From: Adiantum capillus-veneris
Lineage: Eukaryota; Streptophyta; Polypodiopsida; Polypodiales; Pteridaceae
Direction: 5' to 3'
DNA length: 64,000 nucleotides
Assembly (NCBI GenBank): GCA_014529385.2
Contig: CM043967.1
Coordinates: 1,307,001-1,371,000 of the forward strand
In this document: positions 48,485 through 59,167 of the stretch, piece after piece
Position numbering within the stretch: position 1 is the stretch's first letter
How the letters are laid out: the number at the start of each line of letters is the position of its first letter
Notes under the pieces: model-generated
What the model saw: only the letters and a program-made list of their open reading frames with translations
The model's database searches: none
Told to the model about the DNA's origin: nothing
Made by a program: the position numbers and the translations under genes

Positions 48485-50089
48485 ATGGCTGACAATAGTA
48501 AAGAGAGTGAAATTAATGTTGATAACTTTGATTTTGCTCATGAGCAAGCTACTAATGATGCTTCAATGCTTGTTAACTATCTTGTTTCTAGGCTTCAACA
48601 AGCCATGGGCAATCCATCTCTCCAAAGTGAAGTGCAACGGCAGCTCCGTGCTCACGGGATTCTCCAAGCTCATCACCATGACGAGAGAACACCTAGGAAG
48701 CCTCCTTGTGAGACTACCAAAAGAGGTCTCTCTCCGATTCGGGAAGAAGAAGAGAATCCATATGAAGGGCTCAAGAACTTACTTCTTGATGATGCATCTC
48801 CTTCCCAAAGGAGAACTCAAGAGCCTCCACCGAAGGAACGAGAAAGAAGCGAGTCTCCCGTCACCTCGGCGGAGATGGCTCCACGAAGACGGCGGGCTAA
48901 ACGCTCTCCATCACCACCAAAGCGGAGAAGACCATTACACTCTTCTCCACGCCATAATTCAAAGAGGGATGATAAAAAGCAAGAGAAGAAAAAGGCGAGA
49001 AAGAGGACACCCTCTTCTCCATCTTCTTCATCCTCTTCCTCTTATGAAAGCTATGGTGAAGACGACAAAGATCAAGACAAGAAAAAGGCGAGAAAGAGGT
49101 CACCCTCTTCTCCACCTTCTTCAAATTCTTCATCTTCTGAAGCAAGTGATGGTGCAACTTTTGAACCATCAAAAAGAAGAGGCCATAGGAAATCCTATGC
49201 CGCATGGAAGAGGTCGTCCAAGCTGAAGAAATTCAAAGAGGGAGGGAAGAGCATCTCTTTCCTTACCTATGATGGCACCTTTGGTGCTACAGACAAAGTT
49301 TTGGCCTTTATCCAGCAATTCGATGCGGCGTTTGGAGATGAGGGCTTCACGGAGTCCTCAAAGCTACGCCATGTAGCTATGCACTTTCAAAAGTCCGCCA
49401 GACAATGGTGGTCTAGCCTACGAGCCAACGGTGAAGCTCCACGAACATGGAAGGCTTTAAGAGCTTCCATTATGAAGCAGTTTTTGGCCACCGATGCCAA
49501 AGACAAAGTACTCACCGAATGGCGAAGCTTAAAGCTCTCTCCAAATGAATCCATCCACAAATATGTAGACAAGTTTTGGGACCTACAACTCAAAGCCACT
49601 GTCTTCAAAAAGTTGGATTTTGGAGAGCAAAAGCAACAATTTTGTGCGGGCTTAACCGAAGAAATGGCGGAGTATGTCAACTCCCAAAGGCCACGTACCA
49701 TATCGGCGGTAATACACCATACTATGGTGGCCTCGCGAATCAATTTCCAAACGGGGGGTAAAAGAAATAATAAGCCCCCGGAAAACAAGGGTTCCAATGA
49801 GCCTAAGGGGAAGGACAATGTCCAAAAGTCTCCTAAGGGCAATTCCAACAAAGCCAAAGAGAAGGGAGTTTACAAAGGAAAGAATAAACTCTCTCCTGAA
49901 GAGCTTGAGCGTTATCGTAAAGATAACCGGTGTTTCAAGTGCGGCGAACAAGGGCATGCATACCGCGCTTGTCCCCAAAAGAACAACCGCCAAGATCCTC
50001 CTAGAGCTTCTTTGGTTGAAATCCAAGAGGAGGAGATTCACCAAACTCACCACAAAGGATCTCTCTATGCCATGCTTGGGGAAAGGTAA
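48485..50089 (+). CDS. gag: Chromovirus Gag, intact
   Basis: 534 codons from ATG (MADNSKESEINVDNFDF) to TAA. The N-terminal ~230 residues are rich in Arg/Ser/Pro and Lys, including a twice-used KKARKR-SPSSP pattern like an RS domain. The capsid core at about residues 255-400 carries RQWWSSLRANG, WKALRASIMKQF and EWRSLKLSPNESIHKYVDKFWDL. A CCHC zinc knuckle (CFKCGEQGHAYRAC) lies near residue 480. Gag forms the particle and binds RNA. A leader of about 400 bases separates it from the primer site. Pol lies in the -1 frame and overlaps its end, implying a frameshift or another recoding; I see no classical slippery heptamer in the right frame. Confidence 0.93.
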   Translation: MADNSKESEINVDNFDFAHEQATNDASMLVNYLVSRLQQAMGNPSLQSEVQRQLRAHGILQAHHHDERTPRKPPCETTKRGLSPIREEEENPYEGLKNLLLDDASPSQRRTQEPPPKERERSESPVTSAEMAPRRRRAKRSPSPPKRRRPLHSSPRHNSKRDDKKQEKKKARKRTPSSPSSSSSSSYESYGEDDKDQDKKKARKRSPSSPPSSNSSSSEASDGATFEPSKRRGHRKSYAAWKRSSKLKKFKEGGKSISFLTYDGTFGATDKVLAFIQQFDAAFGDEGFTESSKLRHVAMHFQKSARQWWSSLRANGEAPRTWKALRASIMKQFLATDAKDKVLTEWRSLKLSPNESIHKYVDKFWDLQLKATVFKKLDFGEQKQQFCAGLTEEMAEYVNSQRPRTISAVIHHTMVASRINFQTGGKRNNKPPENKGSNEPKGKDNVQKSPKGNSNKAKEKGVYKGKNKLSPEELERYRKDNRCFKCGEQGHAYRACPQKNNRQDPPRASLVEIQEEEIHQTHHKGSLYAMLGER

Positions 50090-51654
50090 GAGAACATGAT
50101 GCTTTTATTCTCTTTGACCCTGGTTCTACTCACAATTTCATATCTATGGAGTTAGCCACCAAGCTAGGCATACAATCCTACGAGATGGGAGATATCCTAC
50201 CCGCAGACAGTGCCTTCAAGGGGCAAGAAGCTTCAGTCACTCCCTTAATCGGGAAATTGAGGCTTCATGTCCAAGGCTATGTGGACAAAGAGGACTTCTT
50301 TATCTCTCCTCTCAAGCATGAGGATGTAATCCTAGGGGCACCATGGTTTGACCGCCTGGCTGCCGATGTTAAATTTCCTGAAAGGAGAATCTCCTTTAAG
50401 TTCAGGGAAAAGGACATGTATATAGATGCTAAGGAGATGGGTAACACCATCCCCATTGTACATACACCAGCTTTCAACAAGTCAATAAAGAGCTCTATTT
50501 CCGTGTACATGATTTTTGTTAAAGATTCTCAAAATGAACCTAATGCTTTAGCAAAAGAAAATAAAAGCAACCAAAAGGAATTAGAGTTATCCAATTTTCT
50601 CAAGGGGTTTCAAGATGTCTTTATTGACGACATCCCTTGTGAGCTACCTCCTAAACGAGGTAATGACGACCATGCAATTGAACTTCTTCCAGGAAGTTCA
50701 CCGCCTAACAAACCTCCTTATAGAGTTTCTCAAGCTCAACAAGAGGAGATTATGCGGCAAGTGCATGAGTTAATTGAGAAGGGCATGGTTAGGCCTAGCT
50801 CATCTCCATTTTGCTCACCTGTGCTATTAGTGCAAAAGAAAGACGGCACATATCGTATGTGTGTCGACTATAGAGCACTAAATAGGATCACTATCAAGAA
50901 TAGGTTTCCCGTTCCACGGGTAGAAGACCTATTTGATAAGCTACAAGGATCGACCTACTTCAGTAGGATTGACCTAAAAAGTGGCTATCATCAAATAAGG
51001 ATAGTTGATCAAGACATTGTAAAGACCGCATTTCGTACTACATTTGGTCTTTACGAGTACATTGTCATGCCTTTTGGCTTGACTAATGCACCAGCCACAT
51101 TTAACCGTTTGATGGAGAAGCTGTTCAGGCCTCATCGAACCTTCACTGGAGTGTTCTTTGATGATATTATCATCTACTCTAATTCATTGGAGGAACACAA
51201 GCAACACCTCCAGGTAATATTTCAAGTTTTAAGAGAGAATAAACTTTATGTTAATCGAAAGAAAAGTGAATTTTTCTTGCAAGAGATTCAATATTTAGGT
51301 CACATTATCTCTCAAGATGGAATCCAAATGGATCCATCCAAGTTAGAGGTAATAAAAGGATGGCCTAAACCAAGGAATCTTCATGAACTAAGAAGCTTTA
51401 TAGGTATGTGTGCATACTATAGACGCTTCATAGAAAAGTTCTCACAAATTGCGGGACCATTACATGACCTAACAAAAAAAATGTTAGGTATACGTGGTGT
51501 GCTAAGGAGAACAATGCTTTCGAAAAGCTTAAAGAAAAGCTTATCTCTCAACCTGTGCTTACACTACCGGATCTCTCAAAACCATTTGAGGTCCAATGTG
51601 ATGCTTGTGGTGATTGCCTTGGGGCTGTTTTGCTCCAAGAAGGGCACGCCATAG
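50083..51654 (+). pseudogene. pol: Chromovirus pol, part 1: protease and reverse transcriptase
   Basis: The frame, -1 to gag, is open from before the gag stop. The protease motif is LFDPGSTHNFISME, with DPG where most relatives have DTG or DSG, then VILGAPWFDRL. RT begins around YRVSQAQQEEIMRQV and carries VLLVQKKDGTYRMCVDYRALN, the motif A aspartate in FSRIDLKSGYHQIRI, the GLTNAPATFNRLM motif and the catalytic FFDDIIIYS (about 51152-51178). An A8 run at 51474-51481, one short of what the frame needs, shifts the frame; codons from about 51482 to 51654 are out-of-frame nonsense. Confidence 0.93.
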
Positions 51655-53432
51655 GCTATGAGAGTCGAAGGCTCGACCCTGTTGAGCAAGCTCTAGGCAT
51701 ATACGAAAAAGAACTCCTTGCAGTTCTACATGCCTTAGACTCATGGAAGCACTATTTATTGGGGACTCCTTTCATTCTGCGAACGGATCACCAAAGTCTT
51801 AAGTACTTCATGACGCAGACCAAGCTCTCCGACAAACAAATGAGGTGGGCAAATTTCCTTTCGCAATTTCATTTTCATATTGCTCACATTGCTGGCAAGC
51901 ATAATCAAGTAGCCGATGCACTCTCAAGACGCCCGAGAGTGAATGCGGTTTCCATAGCAACTCACAATGATCTATCTTCAATGATAGATGAGTATGCTAT
52001 TGATCCCGATTTTAGAGATGTGATTTCAGCCCTTGCATTAGGGAAGAAAGAAGAACCATTTACTTTACAAGATGGTTATCTTCTCTATGGCAATAGACTA
52101 TGTGTTACTAACTCACTACGTGAGAAAGTAATGTATGAATCTCATGCTCCCCCATATGCGGGGCATAGAGGGATTCAGTCTACCCTAAAGGGAATTGAAA
52201 CATATTTCTATTGGCCTACCATGAAAGTGAACATACACGAGTATGTTTCCAAATGTGTGGTATGTCAAAAGACAAAATTTGATAGAGGGAAGCAACTTGG
52301 ATTGCTTCAACCATTGCCAATCCCTAATTCACCTTGGGAGAGCATATCCATGGATTTTATCTTTGGATTGCCTAAGTCTATCCATGGGAATACGGGAATA
52401 TGGACGATAGTAGACAGGTTCAGTAAACAAGCTCATTTTATACCTGTCAAAAAGACTATCAAAGCCCATCAAATGGCAACCCTCTTCATTTCACAAATTT
52501 TCAAGTACCATGGCTTGCCAATGTCCATAGTGTCAGATAGAGATCCTAGAATGACCAGTAATTTTTGGAAGGGTCTCTTTGAGAATTTAGGAACAAGGCT
52601 AAACTTCTCTTCGGCCTATCATCCACAAACTGATGGCCAAAGTGAAATAGCTAACCTAACCATTCTTGATCTACTAAAAGCCTATGTAACGGAAGTAGAT
52701 CAAAGATCCCAATGGGAGAAGTACTTACCCTTAGTAGAGTATGCTTACAATAACACTGTACATACTTCTACAGGAAAAGCACCTTTCGAGGTAATTGAGG
52801 GAAGATCAAAAAGTCCCTTGCTACTTAAGGTACATGGGAAGATCTTCGCTGCAGATGAGTATAGCCGAGACCTACAAGAATCTTTCCAAAAGATTAAGGA
52901 TGCTATCTCTATCTCACAGCAAAGGCAAAAGGCTGCTGCTGACAAGCACAGAAAAGCCCAAGCCTTTAAAGAAAACGATTGGGTCTTGTTAAAGTTTCCC
53001 AAGGCTCGATTAAGGCACACGACGGGCAAGAATCCTACGGGCCACCAAAAGTACTATGCTAAACTAGCAAAAAGGTATTATGGTCCCTTCCAGATTCTTA
53101 GGCCAATCAATGAGATGGCCTATCAACTTAAGTTGCCCAATCATTGGCTCATACACAATGCTTTTCATGTGAGCCTATTAAAGCCTTACAAAGGAGAGCC
53201 ACCTCAAGAACCAACTATTGAAGACCCACCGGAGATCGAGGACCACGAGGAGGTGCTGCAGCCCGAGTCCATTCTCCGACATGAAGACAAGGTATTAAGA
53301 GGCGGTAAGACTATCCGACGATATCTTATTAAGTTTAAGAATTATCCTTTTGAAGATGCTAGATGGATGCAAGGCATACAATTAAAGGATAACCTAAACC
53401 TTGTCAATGCTTACAATGCTTCCCAAGAGTAA
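51485..53432 (+). pseudogene. pol: Chromovirus pol, part 2: RNase H, integrase, chromodomain
   Basis: It is open from just after the A-run to a TAA at 53430-53432. RNase H: FEVQCDACGDCLGAVL, YEKELLAVLHAL and LRTDHQSLKYF carry the acidic residues. Integrase: zinc finger with HRGIQSTL and CVVCQKTK, then core D, D, E in SMDFIFGLP, VSDRDPRM and HPQTDGQSEIANL. A GPF module (YYGPFQILRPINEMAYQL) follows. The C-terminus is a chromodomain (ILRHEDKVL, IRRYLIKFKNYPFEDARWM). Chromodomains direct chromoviruses to heterochromatin. A single lost base upstream separates it from RT. Confidence 0.93.
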
Positions 53433-53791
53433 GCAAATGTACAAAATGTTAAAAATGAACAAAATTTTTTTGTCTTATAAGACTCTCTTTTTCTTTATTT
53501 GTGCACAAAAATGAAGTACTAATGCATGCTTAGATCAAGTTTGCGGAGACGACGTCTCCCAAACACCAAGTAGAGCTTGTCACTCTACTATGGAAGACTG
53601 ATAGGACTAATGTGCAGACATGCTTGCGGCAGCCTCAGGCTCTCAAGCGCCAAATGGACTAGTCATCCATTATGGAATGATGTCGTAGGGTAACATAGGG
53701 ATCCTCTACCCGCTAAGAAAAGGACTCATGCATATGCTTTATCTTCTCTACACCATAGTCGAGGACGACTATGATTTCAAGAGAGAGGTAA
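53433..53791 (+). other. Chromovirus 3' UTR and polypurine tract
   Basis: Non-coding, matching 178-540. The purine tract AAGAGAGAGGTAA lies directly before the LTR. Confidence 0.85.
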
Positions 53792-55382
53792 TGTCATAAT
53801 AATCAATATCTAATTCTCCTAAATGATTTTCTCATATTAAACTGATCATTTAATGTGGGGAAGTGCCAAGGGAGAAAAAGCTAGAATATTGGTTAAGTTA
53901 GCAGACCGGCCACAGTAGGGATCCAAAGGAGGGAAAATAGGGATCCAAAGGGGGGGCCATCTGCAAAAGAGCCATGTGAAACAATGGGCCAAAAAGACCA
54001 TAAGGTTCAGCCCATTAAGACTTCCAAAATGCTAAGGTTCCAAAATTCAAAGGTTGTGTCCAAAGGTCAACCCTAGGGAAAATTGGATGCTTAGTGTGTG
54101 CCCAAAAAGTCTTTCTACATCCCTACATGGGAGGGGGCGAGCCCCAAAGCTAGGGGATGAGAGAGAAAGCCACACACACACACACAGGCTCCCTTTACAC
54201 AAAGGGAATGAGGGACACATGTCAGCTCCCTAGGCCAGATGCCCACAAGGTGTGCCCAATTCCTATTGGAAGACCCTTGAAGTGGACCAATGAGAATTAA
54301 GCTAGAGTAAATCTAGTTTAATTAATTTAAAAACATTTAATAAAAGAAACCAATGAGAATTAAGTCTCCTAGAAGACTATTGGGCAGTCTCCCAAGGGGT
54401 CCAATGAGCATTCAGGATCCCCATGGCTTGCCTGATTCCTATTGGCCAGGAGGCAAAGGGGTCCAATGAGAGTTTAGTTTAATTATTTAATTACCTAAAA
54501 CTCTCACAAAAGGGGAAAGGGGGACACATGTCTAAAGGCTATCACTTATGCTGCTTAATTCCTATTGGCTTGACCTGGGGAGGTCCAATGAGGCAAAGGC
54601 CAGACTTATTTAGCAGCTAGGGCTCGCCCAAGAGAGAGGGGGGGCTGATTTTTGCTTGGCATTGACACACACACTCTCACACTTGACCATGTGTGAAGGG
54701 AAAATACTCTATCTCCTCCCAAGCTTTAATGGAGAGCTCATCACCTACTCCAAGCTTGTGAGATAGAAGCCTACATCAACACTCTCTTGGCATGTGGATG
54801 CAAATCCAACCAAGAGCCAAGCTTCAATGCATGCTCATCTTCTCTACCAAGCTAATTACTAAGCTAAGCTATGCTAATATGAGTGATTATGTGAGGAGAT
54901 GTACTTCTTTCTCGTAAGATACTTCTTTTTCTTCTCAATCTACTCTCATACCCTGCTAGCTCTCACCATCTTCGAAGGTGTGTGAGGTCTTGGGTCTGAG
55001 AACGGGGATAATTCAAGTTGTGTTTGATTAAGTGTTTTGCTTGGTGCATGAAGCTTCCATCTTCATTGCACTAGCTAGTCTTGAAGGAACACAAAGAATT
55101 GTATTGTACAATGTCTCTCTTGATGGGAGAAACCATAATACAAAGCCTTTTGGAGGGGGGACCGGCTCCATGCAAATCCGGTCCTCAACTGTTGTCAATA
55201 GCTTAATTTCTCTCTCTTTTGAAAGTATTGTCGATGCTATCTAACTAGGTGTTATGCTTTTTGTTGCTCTCTCCACCCAAGCACTCTTGTAATTCTCATT
55301 AGGAATTTATTCTAATGAAATGCCCACTATGTTCATGCTAATTTCCGCTACACATAAGATTATAGGCCATTAAAATGTTACA
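53792..55382 (+). repeat. Chromovirus 3' LTR
   Basis: 1591 bp. Compared with the 5' LTR it has 40 extra bases near 55239-55278 and one extra G in a G-run. Otherwise it is almost identical. Confidence 0.95.
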
Positions 55383-55989
55383 GTTGACATTTTCCTTCTC
55401 GCCTTGATCTGTACTTGGGTTTATGGGCACCTACCAGCAAGAATATGAAAATTTTACTCTCTCCAGCTTACTATGCAGACTGAAGGTAAGTTAACTTGGT
55501 TTAAATTAAAGAAAACCTGTTCTGGAATTGTTTTATCTGGTTTGTGATATTATATTACCTCTGGACTGCTGGAAGATTTGAGTCTCTTTGACTAAAGTTG
55601 AAGGTTTACGTATAAACGGATTGTGGGAACAACTTTCTGGTTCTATATTCTGGGTATTTTTGGGATGAGATTAAGCTGACCCTGTTGGATTTGAAATGCC
55701 AGTTCTCTTGTATAGCTGTATTGTGTTGTGGAAGGCATTATGTCTAAAAAGGAAATGGTGGTTCTGAATGGCTGAGGATGCTTATTTTGTGGAAGAAGGT
55801 AAGTATGTATCTGATACTACAGGGATTTGAATCTGGATCATGATTCAAAAATAATAATTTATAATGCCCAAAAACAGTAAGCAGAGATTGTAGGATTCCT
55901 TGGTTAGTAGTAAAACCATTGGTTCGGTTTACGCAGGGTACATTTTCTGACCTCATGCTGACTCGGTCTTTAGTACATATACCTAATAT
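55383..55989 (+). repeat. Long direct repeat, left copy, part 2
   Basis: Resumes the match to the right copy at 63394 and continues to the window end equivalent (64000 corresponds to 55989). A minus-strand frame at 55744-55995 recurs at 63755-63967 but is short and unrecognised. Confidence 0.92.
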
Positions 55990-57794
55990 TGTCAATAGTC
56001 TAAAGAGACTCCGACTGAAATGAAAACGTTGGTCTGTGATGTTGCCAAATTGGATGATGCTCGGAATGCATTAAATAACTTCACATACCCTAATTCTGTG
56101 GAATTTGGTCTCTCTCGCTTGTTTGTACTATTGTACAACACAAGATGGGTAATTTAATGAAGGGTCTGTTTGAGAATCACCGATTCAGCTTATTTATACT
56201 GGCTGTGACTGTGTTGACCGTGAGTTATACAAATAAGATAAACTTTATGCATCTGACTCGCTTCGGATATTCTCTCTTATACATATTCATACTTTTCTTG
56301 GCCTAAGAGTTTGCAATATATACTACGGAAAGTATATAAATGTGCTTGGGCTTGATTTGTCTACTTCGATACTATCTCGGAAGAGGTCTTGACTTGCTCT
56401 AGTGAAGGAGCTTTCTAAAATACTATGGTATGATATCTATTTTTACTACCAGCTTGGACAAAAGTTTGTCAGTCGTTGCATAATGACAGAGGCAGGTTTT
56501 GATAATAATTAGAAATGGCTGTGATATGAAAATTAGATAATGGGTTTTCTCAAAGATTTTTGTAAAAAAAGAATATATATATATATATATATATATATGG
56601 AAAGTTTTTTTGATTAAGAACCAGTCCGAAAGTCAGATTCTTTCTATACTTCTAATTTCGAAGGGGGTGTTGTCCGTAACAGAATGCTGGCCCATGATGG
56701 CATATAGTATGTAGTGCTCTCGTATCTGATTTTTTAAAGTAGTTCATGTTAGGCTTTGATAATCTACCTATAAAACCTACTAAGGTTATGAAAAGAAAAA
56801 ATTAAAAAGTTTTTGTCCGAAAATTAAACAGCTACACTATGGGGATTTCACTTTCCTTATTGGATTGGCAGCGATCCAGGAATCTTTTTTGATTAAAAAA
56901 CAAGATACTAGTTAAGAACTGTGTGTTTTTTTTAAAAAAAGTGACATGGATAACAACTGGGATGCCCAGCATCACCTGCGTACAGTCACGTGCTAACGAA
57001 TTGTTTTCTTGTGGCTATGGGTGCAGGTGAGGGCTACCTTCTTTTTGTTTAAAGCATTCAGTTCTACGATATTGATGACTGTGGATGTTCGCTTACCTGG
57101 AAGCAACATTACTCCAAAATTGGGGACGACTGCATGCCATGATTTACTTTGATATCTTTACTGCCTTGTACAAAATTTATTTTCAAATGAAAATAAGTTA
57201 TTGTACAAATTCCATTGTACTATCCTAGAATTAGTGGTCTGTGAACTGTTGTGTTCATTTGCGTATATATAGGTATATATATATATATATATATATATAT
57301 TTAGAACTGCTATACACACAATAAACGCATAAGAGAGACGGACAAGTAGGTTTTTCTCTCTCAGACCATAGTTCTAGCTTTAAAACGCCTGTTATTGTAT
57401 AATTTATTATACGATAATAGGCTGGGGTGCTATCACAGTCACCGTGGTCCCCATTGGCCTGACTGGTGAGAGGTTGCTAGCACAACCATTCCACTCTATA
57501 TTCTAACTTTTCAAAAAATTTCCCCTGTTTTTTTATCATTTCACTAGTTTATTACGTCTGTCTACCAGGTCACTAGAAAGCTCACTGCAAGAATAACGGT
57601 CTGTTCTGACCCAGAAAAAAGAGCTTTGATTTCGGAAAAACTACGTCTTGCTAGAGAAATTGAATTCTTCTTCCCTTATATCTCTCATAGAATTCAGCCT
57701 TATCTGCACAGGGCCGTAAAATTCAATAAGAAGTAAAAATCTGTATTAGATTTTCTGGACCGCTCAACTCTTCCAAATGATGTGGTCTAACTAA
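55990..57794. other. Leader of the retroelement, no recognised gene
   Basis: About 1.8 kb without a recognised protein. It contains (AT)n tracts at about 56574-56597 and 57270-57301 and a 15-bp imperfect hairpin at 57388-57421. Confidence 0.5.
57388..57421. other. Imperfect inverted repeat (hairpin)
   Basis: CCTGTTATTGTATAA pairs with TTATACGATAATAGG across a TTTA loop, 13 of 15 positions. It lies about 400 bp before the gag-like frame. Confidence 0.7.
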
Positions 57795-59167
57795 TGTTCT
57801 TGATAATCTATGCAGATTGTTTCCCTATCCCAAGGACTCTCTCTTCCTATGGAACCCCTTTCCGTTGCTTCATTACTTGTGTTGAAGTGTATACAAGATT
57901 GTGAGGCTTCAGCCTTAATTTGTGATGCCTCGAAGGAGTCTAGTCTGTCTATTTTCCAGCTTATTTCTTTTGACCAATGGATGAAGGTTCTTGCTCTCCT
58001 TGTTAAGAATAAATCGGATGGTATCAACCTATTGTTGGGGTTTTCTTCTAATCTGGCTGGTATTTCCAAAGCCCATATGCAAGACTTAGCTTCCTTCTCG
58101 TCTAAAGGGTATGAACTATCCAATCTCCTCAGAAAATTTTGCGGGCTTAGTCCCATCTTTATTACGACTCCCTCCACTCCTATAGTCCCTCCTCCTAACA
58201 GCCTATTTTGTAGGGATGCCGTTGCTTTGGAAGCAGTTAAAGAGTTTGAGAAGGACCTTTGCTCACTTAGTGAAGCTTCCATGTTGGATATGGTGCCGAA
58301 AGTATCAAGGGCCTTTCCTTTTTTACCTTCATGACAGATTGAGGTTGAATCCTTGGGGGTAGAGCACAAACTATGGCTGTTCCCAAATAAAGGGTTTCTT
58401 GCACCTATTTCTATGGAAACTTGGGTCTTCCTCGCCAACTTGGCGCCGGCCACTATTGAGGAATGCAAACTTAAAGTCCTCGAAGGAATTCAGCTTTTGG
58501 ATAAAGGTGATCTGATTAAAGCTCCATTCAATATGAATTTCCTGGATGATAAAAAATGCGGTTCAAATACTGGGTTATATGCAAGAACCAAAGGTGTAAT
58601 GACCTTTAGTAAAAGCAATGCAGATTACTATACGGAAACAATATGGAATGTATTCAGGCCTTACCTTAAGTGTGCATGCAGATTTTTAGACCCTAAAGCT
58701 TCTTGCGAGTCAAGCATCATTTGGTTTGACCATGCAATTTGGTTTGCACTCAACAATCTACCGAGTCTTTTTCCTGACAAAGCGGAAGAATTCCATCTCT
58801 CCCTCTTTTGCTCATGGCTTGGTGGTCAAGCTAGAGAGCTAGTCCTTGCTCAGATCGTTTTTATTCAATACAAATCAATTATGTGTGACACCTCCAGGAG
58901 CTTGGGTCAGATGAGTGTGGCACTCTTCTTACCACATATGGCAGTTACAAAGGAATAAAGAGTATTGTGGGGCAAATCAAACCTAATATGGACGATGATG
59001 AAACTCAAGTCTCCAAACGCCCTAACACTCTCATCTCTTCGGCTGCTTCTTACACTTCTTTTTTGACTCCCTCCTCGAGTGATGCTGTTTTTGGGAGAGG
59101 GAGAGGTAGAAGTTATGTTAGAGGCCGGGGAAGAAACCTACCAATCAGAAATCTCTTGGATATGTAA
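57795..59167 (+). pseudogene. Gag-like ORF1 of the retroelement
   Basis: One long reading frame interrupted by a TGA at 58332-58334 (the frame continues beyond it) and a frameshift near 58924. It would be about 455 residues. The N-terminal half is helical and Ser/Leu-rich (MEPLSVASLLVLKC..., FDQWMKVLALLVKN). The middle has YTETIWNVFRPYLKCACRF and SLFCSWLGGQARELVLAQ. The C-terminus is a Gly-Arg box, FGRGRGRSYVRGRGRN, typical of RNA binding. Position just before RT and the basic tail suggest a nucleocapsid role; there is no family match I can name. The opposite strand's 225-codon frame at 57791-58468 is its shadow. Confidence 0.5.

Larger units (their letters stand above)
46518..55382 (+). mobile_element. 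Nearly intact chromovirus (Ty3/gypsy), young insertion
   Basis: 8865 bp. The LTRs at 46518-48067 and 53792-55382 have TG...CA ends and are flanked by the 5-bp duplication GTTGA (46513-46517 and 55383-55387). The homologous site in the right-hand direct repeat (63394-63398) has a single GTTGA, a natural empty site. The order gag, protease, RT, RNase H, integrase, chromodomain defines a chromovirus. The only clear coding lesion is one A lost from a homopolymer in pol. The LTRs differ by a 40-bp indel, a G-run length change and very few substitutions. Confidence 0.97.

Noticed and set aside
48477-49226. 249-codon frame overlapping gag
   Set aside because: An alternate-frame reading of the low-complexity RS-rich gag N-terminus.
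57791-58468. 225-codon minus-strand frame
   Set aside because: It lies opposite the gag-like frame, which continues beyond this segment and has a sensible Gly-Arg C-terminus; the minus-strand frame shows no motif.
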